In this document: piece after piece, positions 49,603-61,522 of the stretch
Layout: each line of letters begins with the position of its first letter
Position numbering within the stretch: the stretch's first letter is position 1
NCBI GenBank assembly: GCA_964016885.1
Contig: OZ024748.1
Coordinates: 31,395,652-31,459,651, forward strand
Direction of reading: 5' to 3'
Origin: Eledone cirrhosa
Lineage: Eukaryota; Mollusca; Cephalopoda; Octopoda; Eledonidae
Length of the DNA stretch: 64,000 nt
The notes under the pieces: generated by a model
What the model was told of the DNA's origin: nothing
The model's input: only the letters and a program-made list of their open reading frames with translations
Databases searched by the model: none
Made by a program: the position numbers and the translations under genes

Positions 49603-52514
49603 TTAAGTTCCTAAGGATGGAGGCCGTGTGAGCGTGTGTTTTGTATAATGAAAAATTGAACAGGGACAGAACAGAGAGGCAGTACGACAAATGTTTATTA
49701 AATTCACGATCAGGAGAGTGGGGGGTAGGTGGAGGATGACGTTTCGGGCATAAGCCCTTCTTCAGGTGAGAGTTCAAATGGTGTGTAGGGGAGTGGTGGA
49801 GAGACATATAGCGAAAGGAAACGGTGCGAATGAAAAATTAACAAATAAAGACAAACAATTGTAGGAACACAGGCAAAGAATCATATACGGAAAAAAAAGG
49901 GGTACGGTAACAAAATCAAACAGAGGTAATGCGTGGAAGGAAAGACAAAGTGTGGGAAGGTGTGTAAAGTTCGGAGAAAGGTCACGGCGGATTAGATCGG
50001 TGTTGAGCCGGTTGTTAAGTTAAGTTCCAAGGATGGAGGCCGTGTGAGCGTGTGTTTTGTATAATGAAAAATTGAACAGGGACAGAACAGATAGGCAGTA
50101 CGACAAATGTTTATTAAATTCACGCTCAGGAGAGTGGGGGGTAGGTGGAAGACGACGTTTCGGGCATAAGCCCTTCTTCAGGTGAGAGTTCAAAAGGTGT
50201 GTAGGGGAGTGGTGGAGAGACATATAGCGAAAGGAAACGGTGCGAATGAAAAATTAACAAATAAAGACAAACAATTGTAGGAACACAGTCAAAGAATCAT
50301 ATACGGAAAAAAAGGGGGTACGGTAACAAAATCAAACAGAGGTAATGCGTGGAAGGAAAGACAAAGTGTGGGAAGGTGTGTAAAGTTCGGAGAAAGGTCA
50401 CGGCGGATTAGATCGGGGTTGAGCCGGTTGTTAAGTTAAGTTCCAAGGACGGAGGCCGTGTGAGCGTGTGTTTTGTATAATGAAAAATTGAACAGGGACA
50501 GAACAGAGAGGCAGTACGACAAATGTTTATTAAATTCACGCTCGGGAGAGTGGGGGGTAGGTGGAGGACGACGTTTCGGGCATAAGCCCTTCTTCAGGTG
50601 AGAGTTCAAAAGGTGTGTAGGGGAGTGGTGGAGAGACATATAGCGAAAGGAAACGGTGCGAATGAAAAATTAACAAATAAAGACAAACAATTGTAGGAAC
50701 ACAGGCAAAGAATCATATACGGAAAAAAAAGGGGTACGGTAACAAAATCAAACAGAGGTAATGAGTGGAAGGAAAGACAAAGTGTGGGAAGGTGTGTAAA
50801 GTTCGGAGAAAGGTCACGGCGGATTAGATCGGGGTTGAGCCGGTTGTTAAGTTAAGTTCCAAGGATGGAGGCCGTGTGAGCGTGTGTTTTGTATAATGAA
50901 AAATTGAACAGGGACAGAACAGAGAGGCAGTACGACAAATGTTTATTAAATTCACGCTCAGGAGAGTGGGGGGTAGGTGGAGGACGACGTTTCGGGCATA
51001 AGCCCTTCTTCAGGTGAGAGTTCAAAAGGTGTGTGGGGGAGTGGTGGAGAGACATATAGCGAAAGGAAACGGTGCGAATGAAAAATTAACAAATAAAGAC
51101 AAACAATTGTAGGAACACAGGCAAAGAATCATATACGGAAAAAAAAGGGGTACGGTAACAAAATCAAACAGAGGTAATGCGTGGAAGGAAAGACAAAGTG
51201 TGGGAAGGTGTGTAAAGTTCGGAGAAAGGTCACGGCGGATTAGATCGGGGTTGAGCCGGTTGTTAAGTTAAGTTCCAAGGATGGAGGCCGTGTGAGCGTG
51301 TGTTTTGTATAATGAAAAATTGAACAGGGACAGAACAGAGAGGCAGTACGACAAATGTTTATTAAATTCACGCTCAGGAGAGTGGGGGGTAGGTGGAGGA
51401 CGACGTTTCGGGCATAAGCCCTTCTTCGGGTGAGAGTTCAAAAGGTCTGTAGGGGAGTGGTGGAGAGACATATAGCGAAAGGAAACGGTGCGAATGAAAA
51501 ATTAACAAATAAAGACAAACAATTGTAGGAACACAGGCAAAGAATCATATACGGAAAAAAAAGCGGTACGGTAACAAAATCAAACAGAGGTAATGCGTGG
51601 AAGGAAAGACAAAGTGTGGGAAGGTGTGTAAAGTTCGGAGAAAGGTCACGGCGGATTAGATCGGGGTTGAGCCGGTTGTTAAGTTAAGTTCCAAGGATGG
51701 AGGCCGTGTGAGCGTGTGTTTTGTATAATGAAAAATTGAACAGGGACAGAACAGAGAGGCAGTACGACAAATGTTTATTAAATTCACGCTCAGGAGAGTG
51801 GGGGGTAGGTGGAGGACGACGTTTCGGGCATAAGCCCTTCTTCAGGTGAGAGTTCAAAAGGTGTGTAGGGGAGTGGTGGAGAGACATATAGCGAAAGGAA
51901 ACGGTGCGAATGAAAAATTAACAAATAAAGACAAACAATTGTAGGAACACAGGCAAAGAATCATATACGGAAAAAAAGGGGTACGGTAACAAAATCAAAC
52001 AGAGGTAATGCGTGGAAGGAAAGACAAAGTGTGGGAAGGTGTGTAAAGTTCGGAGAAAGGTCACGGCGGATTAGATCGGGGTTGAGCCGGTTGTTAAGTT
52101 AAGTTCCAAGGATGGAGGCCGTGTGAGCGTGTGTTTTGTATAATGAAAAATTGAACAGGGACAGAACAGAGAGGCAGTACGACAAATGTTTATTAAATTC
52201 ACGCTCAGGAGAGTGGGGGGTAGGTGGAGGACGACGTTTCGGGCATAAGCCCTTCTTCAGGTGAGAGTTCAAAAGGTGTGTAGGGGAGTGGTGGAGAGAC
52301 ATATAGCGAAAGGAAACGGTGCGAATGAAAAATTAACAAATAAAGACAAACAATTGTAGGAACACAGGCAAAGAATCATATACGGAAAAAAAAGGGGTAC
52401 GGTAACAAAATCAAACAGAGGTAATGAGTGGAAGGAAAGACAAAGTGTGGGAAGGTGTGTAAAGTTCGGAGAAAGGTCACGGCGGATTAGATCGGGGTTG
52501 AGCCGGTTGTTAAG
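49603..52514 (+). repeat. Module M1, copy 2
   Basis: It matches 40733-43643 marker for marker at 8870-8871 bp: 'caaatggtg' (49777), 'ggaagacg' (50149), 'cacagtcaaag' (50288), 'cgctcgggag' (50542), 'atgagtgg' (50762), 'cttcgggtgag' (51425) and 'aagcggtac' (51562). A one-base insertion makes 'ttcctaagg' at 49609-49616. Confidence 0.85.
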
Positions 52515-53345
52515 TTAAGTTCCAAGGATGGAGGCCGTGTGAGCGTGTGTTTGTATAATGAAAAATTGAACAGGGACAGAACAGAGAGGCAGTACGACAA
52601 ATGTTTATTAAATTCACGCTCAGGAGAGTGGGGGGTAGGTGGAGGACGACGTTTCGGGCATAAGCCCTTCTTCAGGTGAGAGTTCAAAAGGTGTGTAGGG
52701 GAGTGGTGGAGAGACATATAGCGAAAGGAAACGGTGCGAATGAAAAATTAACAAATAAAGACAAACAATTGTAGGAACACAGGCAAAGAATCATATACGG
52801 AAAAAAAAGGGGTACGGTAACAAAATCAAACAGAGGTAATGCGTGGAAGGAAAGACAAAGTGTGGGAAGGTGTGTAAAGTTCGGAGAAAGGTCACGGCGG
52901 ATTAGATCGGTGTTGAGCCGGTTGTTAAGTTAAGTTCCAAGGATGGAGGCCGTGTGAGCGTGTGTTTTGTATAATGAAAAATTGAACAGGGACAGAACAG
53001 AGAGGCAGTACGACAAATGTTTATTAAATTCACGCTCAGGAGAGTGGGGGGTAGGTGGAAGACGACGTTTCGGGCATAAGCCCTTCTTCAGGTGAGAGTT
53101 CAAAAGGTGTGTAGGGGAGTGGTGGAGAGACATATAGCGAAAGGAAACAGTGCGAATGAAAAATTAACAAATAAAGACAAACAATTGTAGGAACACAGGC
53201 AAAGAATCATATACGGAAAAAAAAGGGGTACGGTGACAAAATCAAACAGAGGTAATGCGTGGAAGGAAAGACAAAGTGTGGGAAGGTGTGTAAAGTTCGG
53301 AGAAAGGTCACGGCGGATTAGATCGGGGTTGAGCCGGTTTTTAAG
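52515..53345 (+). repeat. Two-unit insertion between M1 and M2, copy 2
   Basis: The offset between module copies rises from 8871 bp (M1) to 9703 bp (M2), a gain of 832 bp, or two monomers, at this point. The unit at 52930 carries 'ggaagacg' followed by 'aaacagtgcg' and 'ggtttttaag', markers otherwise found later inside M2 (46692-47108 and 56395-56811). The extra units were therefore probably copied from M2. The unit at 52515 also has a one-T deletion near 52551. Confidence 0.75.
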
Positions 53346-56300
53346 TTAAGTTCCAAGGATGGAGGCCGTGTGAGCGTGTGTTTTGTATAATGAAAAATTG
53401 AACAGGGACAGAACAGAGAGGCAGTACGACAAATGTTTATTAAATTCACGCTCAGGAGAGTGGGGGGTAGGTGGAGGACGACGTTTCGGGCATAAGCCCT
53501 TCTTCTGGTGAGAGTTCAAAAGGTGTGTAGGGGAGTGGTGGAGAGACATATAGCGAAAGGAAACGGTGCGAATGAAAAATTAACAAATAAAGACAAACAA
53601 GTGTAGGAACACAGGCAAAGAATCATATACGGAAAAAAAAGGGGTACGGTAACAAAATCAAACAGAGGTAATGCGTGGAAGGAAAGACAAAGTGTGGGAA
53701 GGTGTGTAAAGTTCGGAGAAAGGTCACGGCGGATTAGATCGGGGTTGAGCCGGTTGTTAAGTTAAGTTCCAAGGATGGAGGCCGTGTGAGCGTGTGTTTT
53801 GTATAATGAAAAATTGAACAGGGACAGAACAGAGAGGCAGTACGACAAATGTTTATTAAATTCACGCTCAGGAGAGTGGGGGGTAGGTGGAGGACGACGT
53901 TTCGGGCATAAGCCCTTCTTCAGGTGAGAGTTCAAAAGGTGTCTAGGGGAGTGGTGGAGAGACATATAGCGAAAGGAAACGGTGCGAATGAAAAATTAAC
54001 AAATAAAGACAAACAATTGTAGGAACACAGGCAAAGAATCATATACGGAAAAAAAAGCGGTACGGTAACAAAATCAAACAGAGGTAATGCGTGGAAGGAA
54101 AGACAAAGTGTGGGAAGGTGTGTAAAGTTCGGAGAAAGGTCACGGCGGATTAGATCGGGGTTGAGCCGGTTGTTAAGTTAAGTTCCAAGGATGGAGGCCG
54201 TGTGAGCGTGTGTTTTGTATAATGAAAAATTGAACAGGGACAGAACAGAGAGGCAGTACGACAAATGTTTATTAAATTCACGCTCAGGAGAGTGGGGGGT
54301 AGGTGGAGGACGACGTTTCGGGCATAAGCCCTTCTTCAGGTGAGAGTTCAAAAGGTGTGTAGGGGAGTGGTGGAGAGACATATAGCGAAAGGAAACGGTG
54401 CGAATGAAAAATTAACAAATAAAGACAAACAATTGTAGGAACACAGGCAAAGAATCATATACGGAAAAAAAGGGGTACGGTAACAAAATCAAATAGAGGT
54501 AATGCGTGGAAGGAAAGACAAAGTGTGGGAAGGTGTGTAAAGTTCGGAGAAAGGTCACGGCGGATTAGATCGTTGTTGAGCCGGTTGTTAAGTTAAGTTC
54601 CAAGGATGGCGGCCGTGTGAGAGTGTGTTTTGTATAATGAAAAATTGAACAGGGACAGAACCGAGAGGCAGTACGACAAATGTTTATTAAATTCACGTTC
54701 AGGAGAGTGGGGGGTAGGTGGAAGCCGACGTTTCGGGCATAAGCCCTTCTTCAGGTGAGAGTTCAAAAGGTGTGTAGGGGAGTGGTGGAGAGACATATAG
54801 CGAAAGGAAACGGTGCGAATGAAAAATTAACAAATAAAGACAAACAATTGTAGGAACACAGGCAAAGAATCATATACGAAAAAAAAAGGGGTACGGTAAC
54901 AAAATCAAACAGAGGTAATGTGTGGAAGGAAAGACAAAGTGTGGGAAGGTGTGTAAAGTTCGGAGAAAGGTCACGGCGGATTAGATCGGGGTTGAGCCGG
55001 TTAAGTTCCAAGGATGGAGGCCGATGGAGGTACGGTAACAAAATCAAACAGAGGTAATGCGTGGAAGGAAAGACAAAGTGTGGGAAGGTGTGTAAAGTTC
55101 GGAGAAAGGTCACGGCGGATTAGATCGGGGTTGAGCCGGTTGTTAAGTTAAGTTCCAAGGATGGAGGCCGTGTGAGCGTGTGTTTTGTATAATGAAAAAT
55201 TTAACAGGGACAGAACAGAGAGGCAGTACGACAAATGTTTATTAAATTCACGCTCAGGAGAGTGGGGGGTAGGTGGAGGATGACATTTCGGGCATAAGCC
55301 CTTCTTCAGGTGAGAGTTCAAAAGGTGTGTAGGGGAGTGGTGGAGAGACATATAGCGAAAGGAAACGGTGCGAATGAAAAATTAACAAATAAAGACAAAC
55401 AATTGTAGGAACACAGGCAAAGAATCATATACGGAAAAAAAGGGGTACGGTAACAAAATCAAACAGAGGTAATGCGTGGAAGGAAAGACAAAGTGTGGGA
55501 AGGTGTGTAAAGTTCGGAGAAAGGTCACGGCGGATTAGATCGGTGTTGAGCCGGTTGTTAAGTTAAGTTCCAAGGATGGAGGCCGTGTGAGCGTGTGTTT
55601 TGTATAATGAAAAATTGAACAGGGACAGAACAGAGAGGCAGTACGACAAATGTTTATTAAATTCACGCTCAGGAGAGTGGGGGGTAGGTGGAGGACGACG
55701 TTTCGGGCATAAGCCCTTCTTCAGGTGAGAGTTCAAAAGGTGTGTAGGTGAGTGGTGGAGAGACATATAGCGAAAGGAAACGGTGCGAATGAAAAATTAA
55801 CAAATAAAGACAAACAATTGTAGGAACACAGGCAAAGAATCATATACGGAAAAAAAAGGGGTCCGGTAACAAAATCAAACAGAGGTAATGCGTGGAAGGA
55901 AAGACAAAGTGTGGGAAGGTGTGTAAAGTTCGGAGAAAGGTCACGGCGGATTAGATCGGGGTTGAGCCGGTTGTTAAGTTAAGTTCCAAGGATGGAGGCC
56001 GTGTGAGCGTGTGTTTTGTATAATGAAAAATTGAACAGGGACAGAACAGAGAGGCAGTACGACAAATGTTTATTAAATTCACGCTCAGGAGAGTGGGGGG
56101 TAGGTGGAGGACGACGTTTCGGGCATTAGCCCTTCTTCAGGTGAGAGTTCAAAAGGTGTGTAGGGGAGTGGTGGAGAGACATATAGCGAAAGGAAACGGT
56201 GCGAATGAAAAATTAACAAATAAAGACAAACAATTGTAGGAACACAGGCAAAGAATCATATACGGAAAAAAAAGGGGTACGGTAACAAAATCAAACAGAG

Positions 56301-57642
56301 GTAATGCGTGGAAGGAAAGACAAAGTGTGGGAAGGTGTGTAAAGTTCGGAGAAAGGTCACGGCGGATTAGATCGGGGTTGAGCCGGTTGTTAAGTTAAGT
56401 TCCAAGGATGGAGGCCGTGTGAGCGTGTGTTTTGTATAATGAAAAATTGAACAGGGACAGAACAGAGAGGCAGTACGACAAATGTTTATTAAATTCACGC
56501 TCAGGAGAGTGGGGGGTAGGTGGAAGACGACGTTTCGGGCATAAGCCCTTCTTCAGGTGAGAGTTCAAAAGGTGTGTAGGGGAGTGGTGGAGAGACATAT
56601 AGCGAAAGGAAACAGTGCGAATGAAAAATTAACAAATAAAGACAAACAATTGTAGGAACACAGGCAAAGAATCATATACGGAAAAAAAAGGGGTACGGTA
56701 ACAAAATCAAACAGAGGTAATGCGTGGAAGGAAAGACAAAGTGTGGGAAGGTGTGTAAAGTTCGGAGAAAGGTCACGGCGGATTAGATCGGGGTTGAGCC
56801 GGTTTTTAAGTTAAGTTCCAAGGATGGAGGCCGTGTGAGCGTGTGTTTTGTATAATGAAAAATTGAACAGGGACAGAACAGAGAGGCAGTACGACAAATG
56901 TTTATTAAATTCACGCTCAGGAGAGTGGGGGGTAGGTGGAGGACGACGTTTCGGGCATAAGTCCTTCTTCTGGTGAGAGTTCAAAAGGTGTGTAGGGGAG
57001 TGGTGGAGAGACATATAGCGAAAGGAAACGGTGCGAATGAAAAATTAACAAATAAAGACAAACAATTGTAGGAACACAGGCAAAGAATCATATACGGAAA
57101 AAAAAGGGGTACGGTAACAAAATCAAACAGAGGTAATGCGTGGAAGGAAAGACAAAGTGTGGGAAGGTGTGTAAAGTTCGGAGAAAGTTCACGGCGGATT
57201 AGATCGGGGTTGAGCCGGTTGTTAAGTTAAGTTCCAAGGATGGAGGCCGTGTGAGCGTGTGTTTTGTATAATGAAAAATTGAACAGGGACAGAACAGAGA
57301 GGCAGTACGACAAATGTTTATTAAATTCACGCTCAGGAGAGTGGGGGGTAGGTGGAGGACGACGTTTCGGGCATAAGCCCTTCTTCAGGTGAGAGTTCAA
57401 AAGGTGTCTAGGGGAGTGGTGGAGAGACATATAGCGAAAGGAAACGGTGCGAATGAAAAATTAACAAATAAAGACAAACAATTGTAGGAACACAGGCAAA
57501 GAATCATATACGGAAAAAAAAGCGGTACGGTAACAAAATCAAACAGAGGTAATGCGTGGAAGGAAAGACAAAGTGTGGGAAGGTGTGTAAAGTTCGGAGA
57601 AAGGTCACGGCGGATTAGATCGGGGTTGAGCCGGTTGTTAAG
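53346..57642 (+). repeat. Module M2, copy 2, with a composite monomer
   Basis: From 'ttcttctggtg' (53503) onward it repeats copy 1 at 9702-9703 bp: 'gtgtctagg' (53941), 'gatcgttgttgag', 'ggatggcggcc', the composite junction, 'aaatttaacagg' (55199), 'gcattagccc' (56125), 'aaacagtgcg' (56613), 'ggtttttaag' (56801), 'aagtccttcttctgg' (56960) and 'agttcacgg' (57187). It has private changes such as 'gtgagagtgtg' near 54619 and 'ggtccggtaac' near 55861. Confidence 0.87.
55003..55141 (+). repeat. Composite insertion 4 (139-bp partial duplication)
   Basis: Breakpoints and junction are identical to the other five, in the M2 context 9702 bp from the copy at 45301. Confidence 0.93.
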
Positions 57643-59306
57643 TTAAGTTCCAAGGATGGAGGCCGTGTGAGCGTGTGTTTTGTATAATGAAAAATTGAAC
57701 AGGGACATAACAGAGAGGCAGTACGACAAATGTTTATTAAATTCACGCTCAGGAGAGTGGGGGGTAGGTGGAGGATGACGTTTCGGGCATAAGCCCTTCT
57801 TCAGGTGAGAGTTCAAAAGGTGTGTAGGGGAGTGGTGGAGAGACATATAGCGAAAGGAAACGGTGCGAATGAAAAATTAACAAATAAAGACAAACAATTG
57901 TAGGAACACAGGCAAAGAATCATATACGGAAAAAAAAGGGGTACGGTAACAAAATCAAACAGAGGTAATGCGTGGAAGGAAAGACAAAGTGTGGGAAGGT
58001 GTGTAAAGTTCGGAGAAAGGTCACGGCGGATTAGATCGGGGTTGAGCCGGTTGTTAAGTTAAGTTCCAAGGATGGAGGCCGTGTGAGCGTGTGTTTTGTA
58101 TAATGAAAAATTGAACAGGGACAGAACAGAGAGGCAGTACGACAAATGTTTATTAAATTCACGCTCAGGAGAGTGGGGGGTAGGTGGAGGACGACGTTTC
58201 GGGCATAAGCCCTTCTTCAGGTGAGAGTTCAAAAGGTGTGTAGGGGAGTGGTGGAGAGACATATAGCGAAAGGAAACGGTGCGAATGAAAAATTAACAAA
58301 TAAAGACAAACAATTGTAGGAACACAGGCAAAGAATCATATACGGAAAAAAAAGCGGTACGGTAACAAAATCAAACAGAGGTAATGCGTGGAAGGAAAGA
58401 CAAAGTGTGGGAAGGTGTGTAAAGTTCGGAGAAAGGTCACGGCGGATTAGATCGGGGTTGAGCCGGTTGTTAAGTTAAGTTCCAAGGATGGAGGCCGTGT
58501 GAGCGTGTGTTTTGTATAATGAAAAATTGAACAGGGACAGAACAGAGAGGCAGTACGACAAATGTTTATTAAATTCACGCTCAGGAGAGTGGGGGGTAGG
58601 TGGAGGACGACGTTTCGGGCATAAGCCCTTCTTCAGGTGAGAGTTCAAAAGGTGTGTAGGGGAGTGGTGGAGAGACATATAGCGAAAGGAAACGGTGCGA
58701 ATGAAAAATTAACAAATAAAGACAAGCAATTGTAGGAACACAGGCAAAGAATCATATACGGAAAAAAAAGGGGTACGGTAACAAAATCAAACAGAGGTAA
58801 TGCGTGGAAGGAAAGAAAAAGTGTGGGAAGGTGTGTAAAGTTCGGAGAAAGTTCACGGCGGATTAGATCGGGGTTGAGCCGGTTGTTAAGTTAAGTTCCA
58901 AGGATGGAGGCCGTGTGAGCGTGTGTTTTGTATAATGAAAAATTGAACAGGGACAGAACAGAGAGGCAGTACGACAAATGTTTATTAAATTCACGCTCAG
59001 GAGAGTGGGGGGTAGGTGGAGGACGACGTTTCGGGCATAAGCCCTTCTTCAGGTGAGAGTTCAAAAGGTGTGTAGGGGAGTGGTGGAGAGACATATAGCG
59101 AAAGGAAACGGTGCGAATGAAAAATTAACAAATAAAGACAAACAATTGTAGGAACACAGGCAAAGAATCATATACGGAAAAAAAAGGGGTACGGTAACAA
59201 AATCAAATAGAGGTAATGCGTGGAAGGAAAGACAAAGTGTGGGAAGGTGTGTAAAGTTCGGAGAAAGGTCACGGCGGATTAGATCGTTGTTGAGCCGGTT
59301 GTTAAG
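57643..59306 (+). repeat. Four ordinary monomers between M2-like segments
   Basis: Units at 57643, 58059, 58475 and 58891. 'aagcggtac' occurs near 57521 and 58351, alternating with the GGGG form. 'agttcacgg' recurs near 58851, as at the end of M2, just before the next composite-bearing unit. Confidence 0.75.
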
Positions 59307-61522
59307 TTAAGTTCCAAGGATGGCGGCCGTGTGAGCGTGTGTTTTGTATAATGAAAAATTGAACAGGGACAGAACAGAGAGGCAGTACGACAAATGTTTA
59401 TTAAATTCACGTTCAGGAGAGTGGGGGGTAGGTGGAAGCCGACGTTTCGGGCATAAGCCCTTCTTCAGGTGAGAGTTCAAAAGGTGTGTAGGGGAGTGGT
59501 GGAGAGAGATATAGCGAAACGAAACGGTGCGAATGAAAAATTAACAAATAAAGACAAACAATTGTAGGAACACAGGCAAGGAATCATATACGGAAAAAAA
59601 AGGGGTACGGTAACAAAATCAAACAGAGGTAATGTGTGGAAGGAAAGACAAAGTGTGGGAAGGTGTGTAAAGTTCGGAGAAAGGTCACGGCGGATTAGAT
59701 CGGGGTTGAGCCGGTTAAGTTCCAAGGATGGAGGCCGATGGAGGTACGGTAACAAAATCAAACAGAGGTAATGCGTGGAAGGAAAGACAAAGTGTGGGAA
59801 GGTGTGTAAAGTTCGGAGAAAGGTCACGGCGGATTAGATCGGGGTTGAGCCGGTTGTTAAGTTAAGTTCCAAGGATGGAGGCCGTGTGAGCGTGTGTTTT
59901 GTATAATGAAAAATTTAACAGGAACAGAACAGAGAGGCAGTACGACACATGTTTATTAAATTCACGCTCAGGAGAGTGGGGGGTAGGTGGAGAATGACGT
60001 TTCGGGCATAAGCCCTTCTTCAGGTGAGAGTTCAAAAGGTGTGTAGGGGAGTGGTGGAGAGACATATAGCGAAAGGAAACGGTGCGAATGAAAAATTAAC
60101 AAATAAAGACAAACAATTGTAGGAACACAGGCAAAGAATCATATACGGAAAAAAAGGGGTACGGTAACAAAATCAAACAGAGGTAATGCGTGGAAGGAAA
60201 GACAAAGTGTGGGAAGGTGTGTAAAGTTCGGAGAAAGGTCACGGCGGATTAGATCGGGGTTGAGCCAGTTGTTAAGTTAAGTTCCAAGGATGGAGGCCGT
60301 GTGAGCGTGTGTTTTGTATAATGAAAAATTGAACAGGGACAGAACAGAGAGGCAGTACGACAAATGTTTATTAAATTCACGCTCAGGAGAGTGGGGGGTA
60401 GGTGGAGGACGACGTTTCGGGCATAAGCCCTTCTTCAGGTGAGAGTTCAAAAGGTGTGTAGGGGAGTGGTGGAGAGACATATAGCGAAAGGAAACGGTGC
60501 GAATGAAAAATTAACAAATAAAGACAAACAATTGTAGGAACACAGGCAAAGAATCATATACGGAAAAAAAGGGGTACGGTAACAAAATCAAACAGAGGTA
60601 ATGCGTGGAAGGAAAGACAAAGTGTGGGAAGGTGTGTAAAGTTCGGAGAAAGGTCACGGCGGATTAGATCGGGGTTGAGCCGGTTGTTAAGTTAAGTTCC
60701 AAGGATGGAGGCCGTGTGAGCGTGTGTTTTGTATAATGAAAAATTTAACAGGGACAGAACAGAGAGGCAGTACGACAAATGTTTATTAAATTCACGCTCA
60801 GGAGAGTGGGGGGTAGGTGGAGGACGACGTTTCGGGCATAAGCCCTTCTTCAGGTGAGAGTTCAAAAGGTGTGTGGGGGAGTGGTGGAGAGACATATAGC
60901 GAAAGGAAACGGTGCGAATGAAAAATTAACAAATAAAGACAAACAATTGTAGGAACACAGGCAAAGAATCATATACGGAAAAAAAGGGGTACGGTAACAA
61001 AATCAAACAGAGGTAATGCGTGGAAGGAAAGACAAAGTGTGGGAAGGTGTGTAAAGTTCGGAGAAAGGTCACGGCGGATTAGATCGGGGTTGAGCCGGTT
61101 GTTAAGTTAAGTTCCAAGGATGGAGGCCGTGTGAGCGTGTGTTTTGTATAATGAAAAATTGAACAGGGACAGAACAGAGAGGCAGTACGACAAATGTTTA
61201 TTAAATTCACGCTCAGGAGAGTGGGGGGTAGGTGGAGGACGACGTTTCGGGCATAAGCCCTTCTTCAGGTGAGAGTTCAAAAGGTGTGTAGGGGAGTGGT
61301 GGAGAGACATATAGCGAAAGGAAACGGTGCGAATGAAAAATTAACAAATAAAGACAAACAATTGTAGGAACACAGGCAAAGAATCATATACGGAAAAAAA
61401 AGGGGTACGGTAACAAAATCAAACAGAGGTAATGCGTGGAAGGAAAGACAAAGTGTGGGAAGGTGTGTAAAGTTCGGAGAAAGGTCACGGCGGATTAGAT
61501 CGGGGTTGAGCCGGTTGTTAAG
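59307..61522 (+). repeat. Third, partial M2-like segment with a composite monomer
   Basis: The unit at 59307 repeats 'ggatggcggcc', 'cacgttcagg', 'ggaagccgacg', the composite junction and 'aaatttaacagg', about 4714 bp after the M2 copy 2 equivalent. It then continues with A7 units at 60277, 60692 and 61107 that do not follow the M2 order. A private 'gagagagatat' occurs near 59503. Confidence 0.82.
59717..59855 (+). repeat. Composite insertion 5 (139-bp partial duplication)
   Basis: It has the same breakpoints and 'ggccgatggagg' junction, with the M2-type flanks 'atgtgtgg' upstream and 'aaatttaacagg' downstream. Confidence 0.93.
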
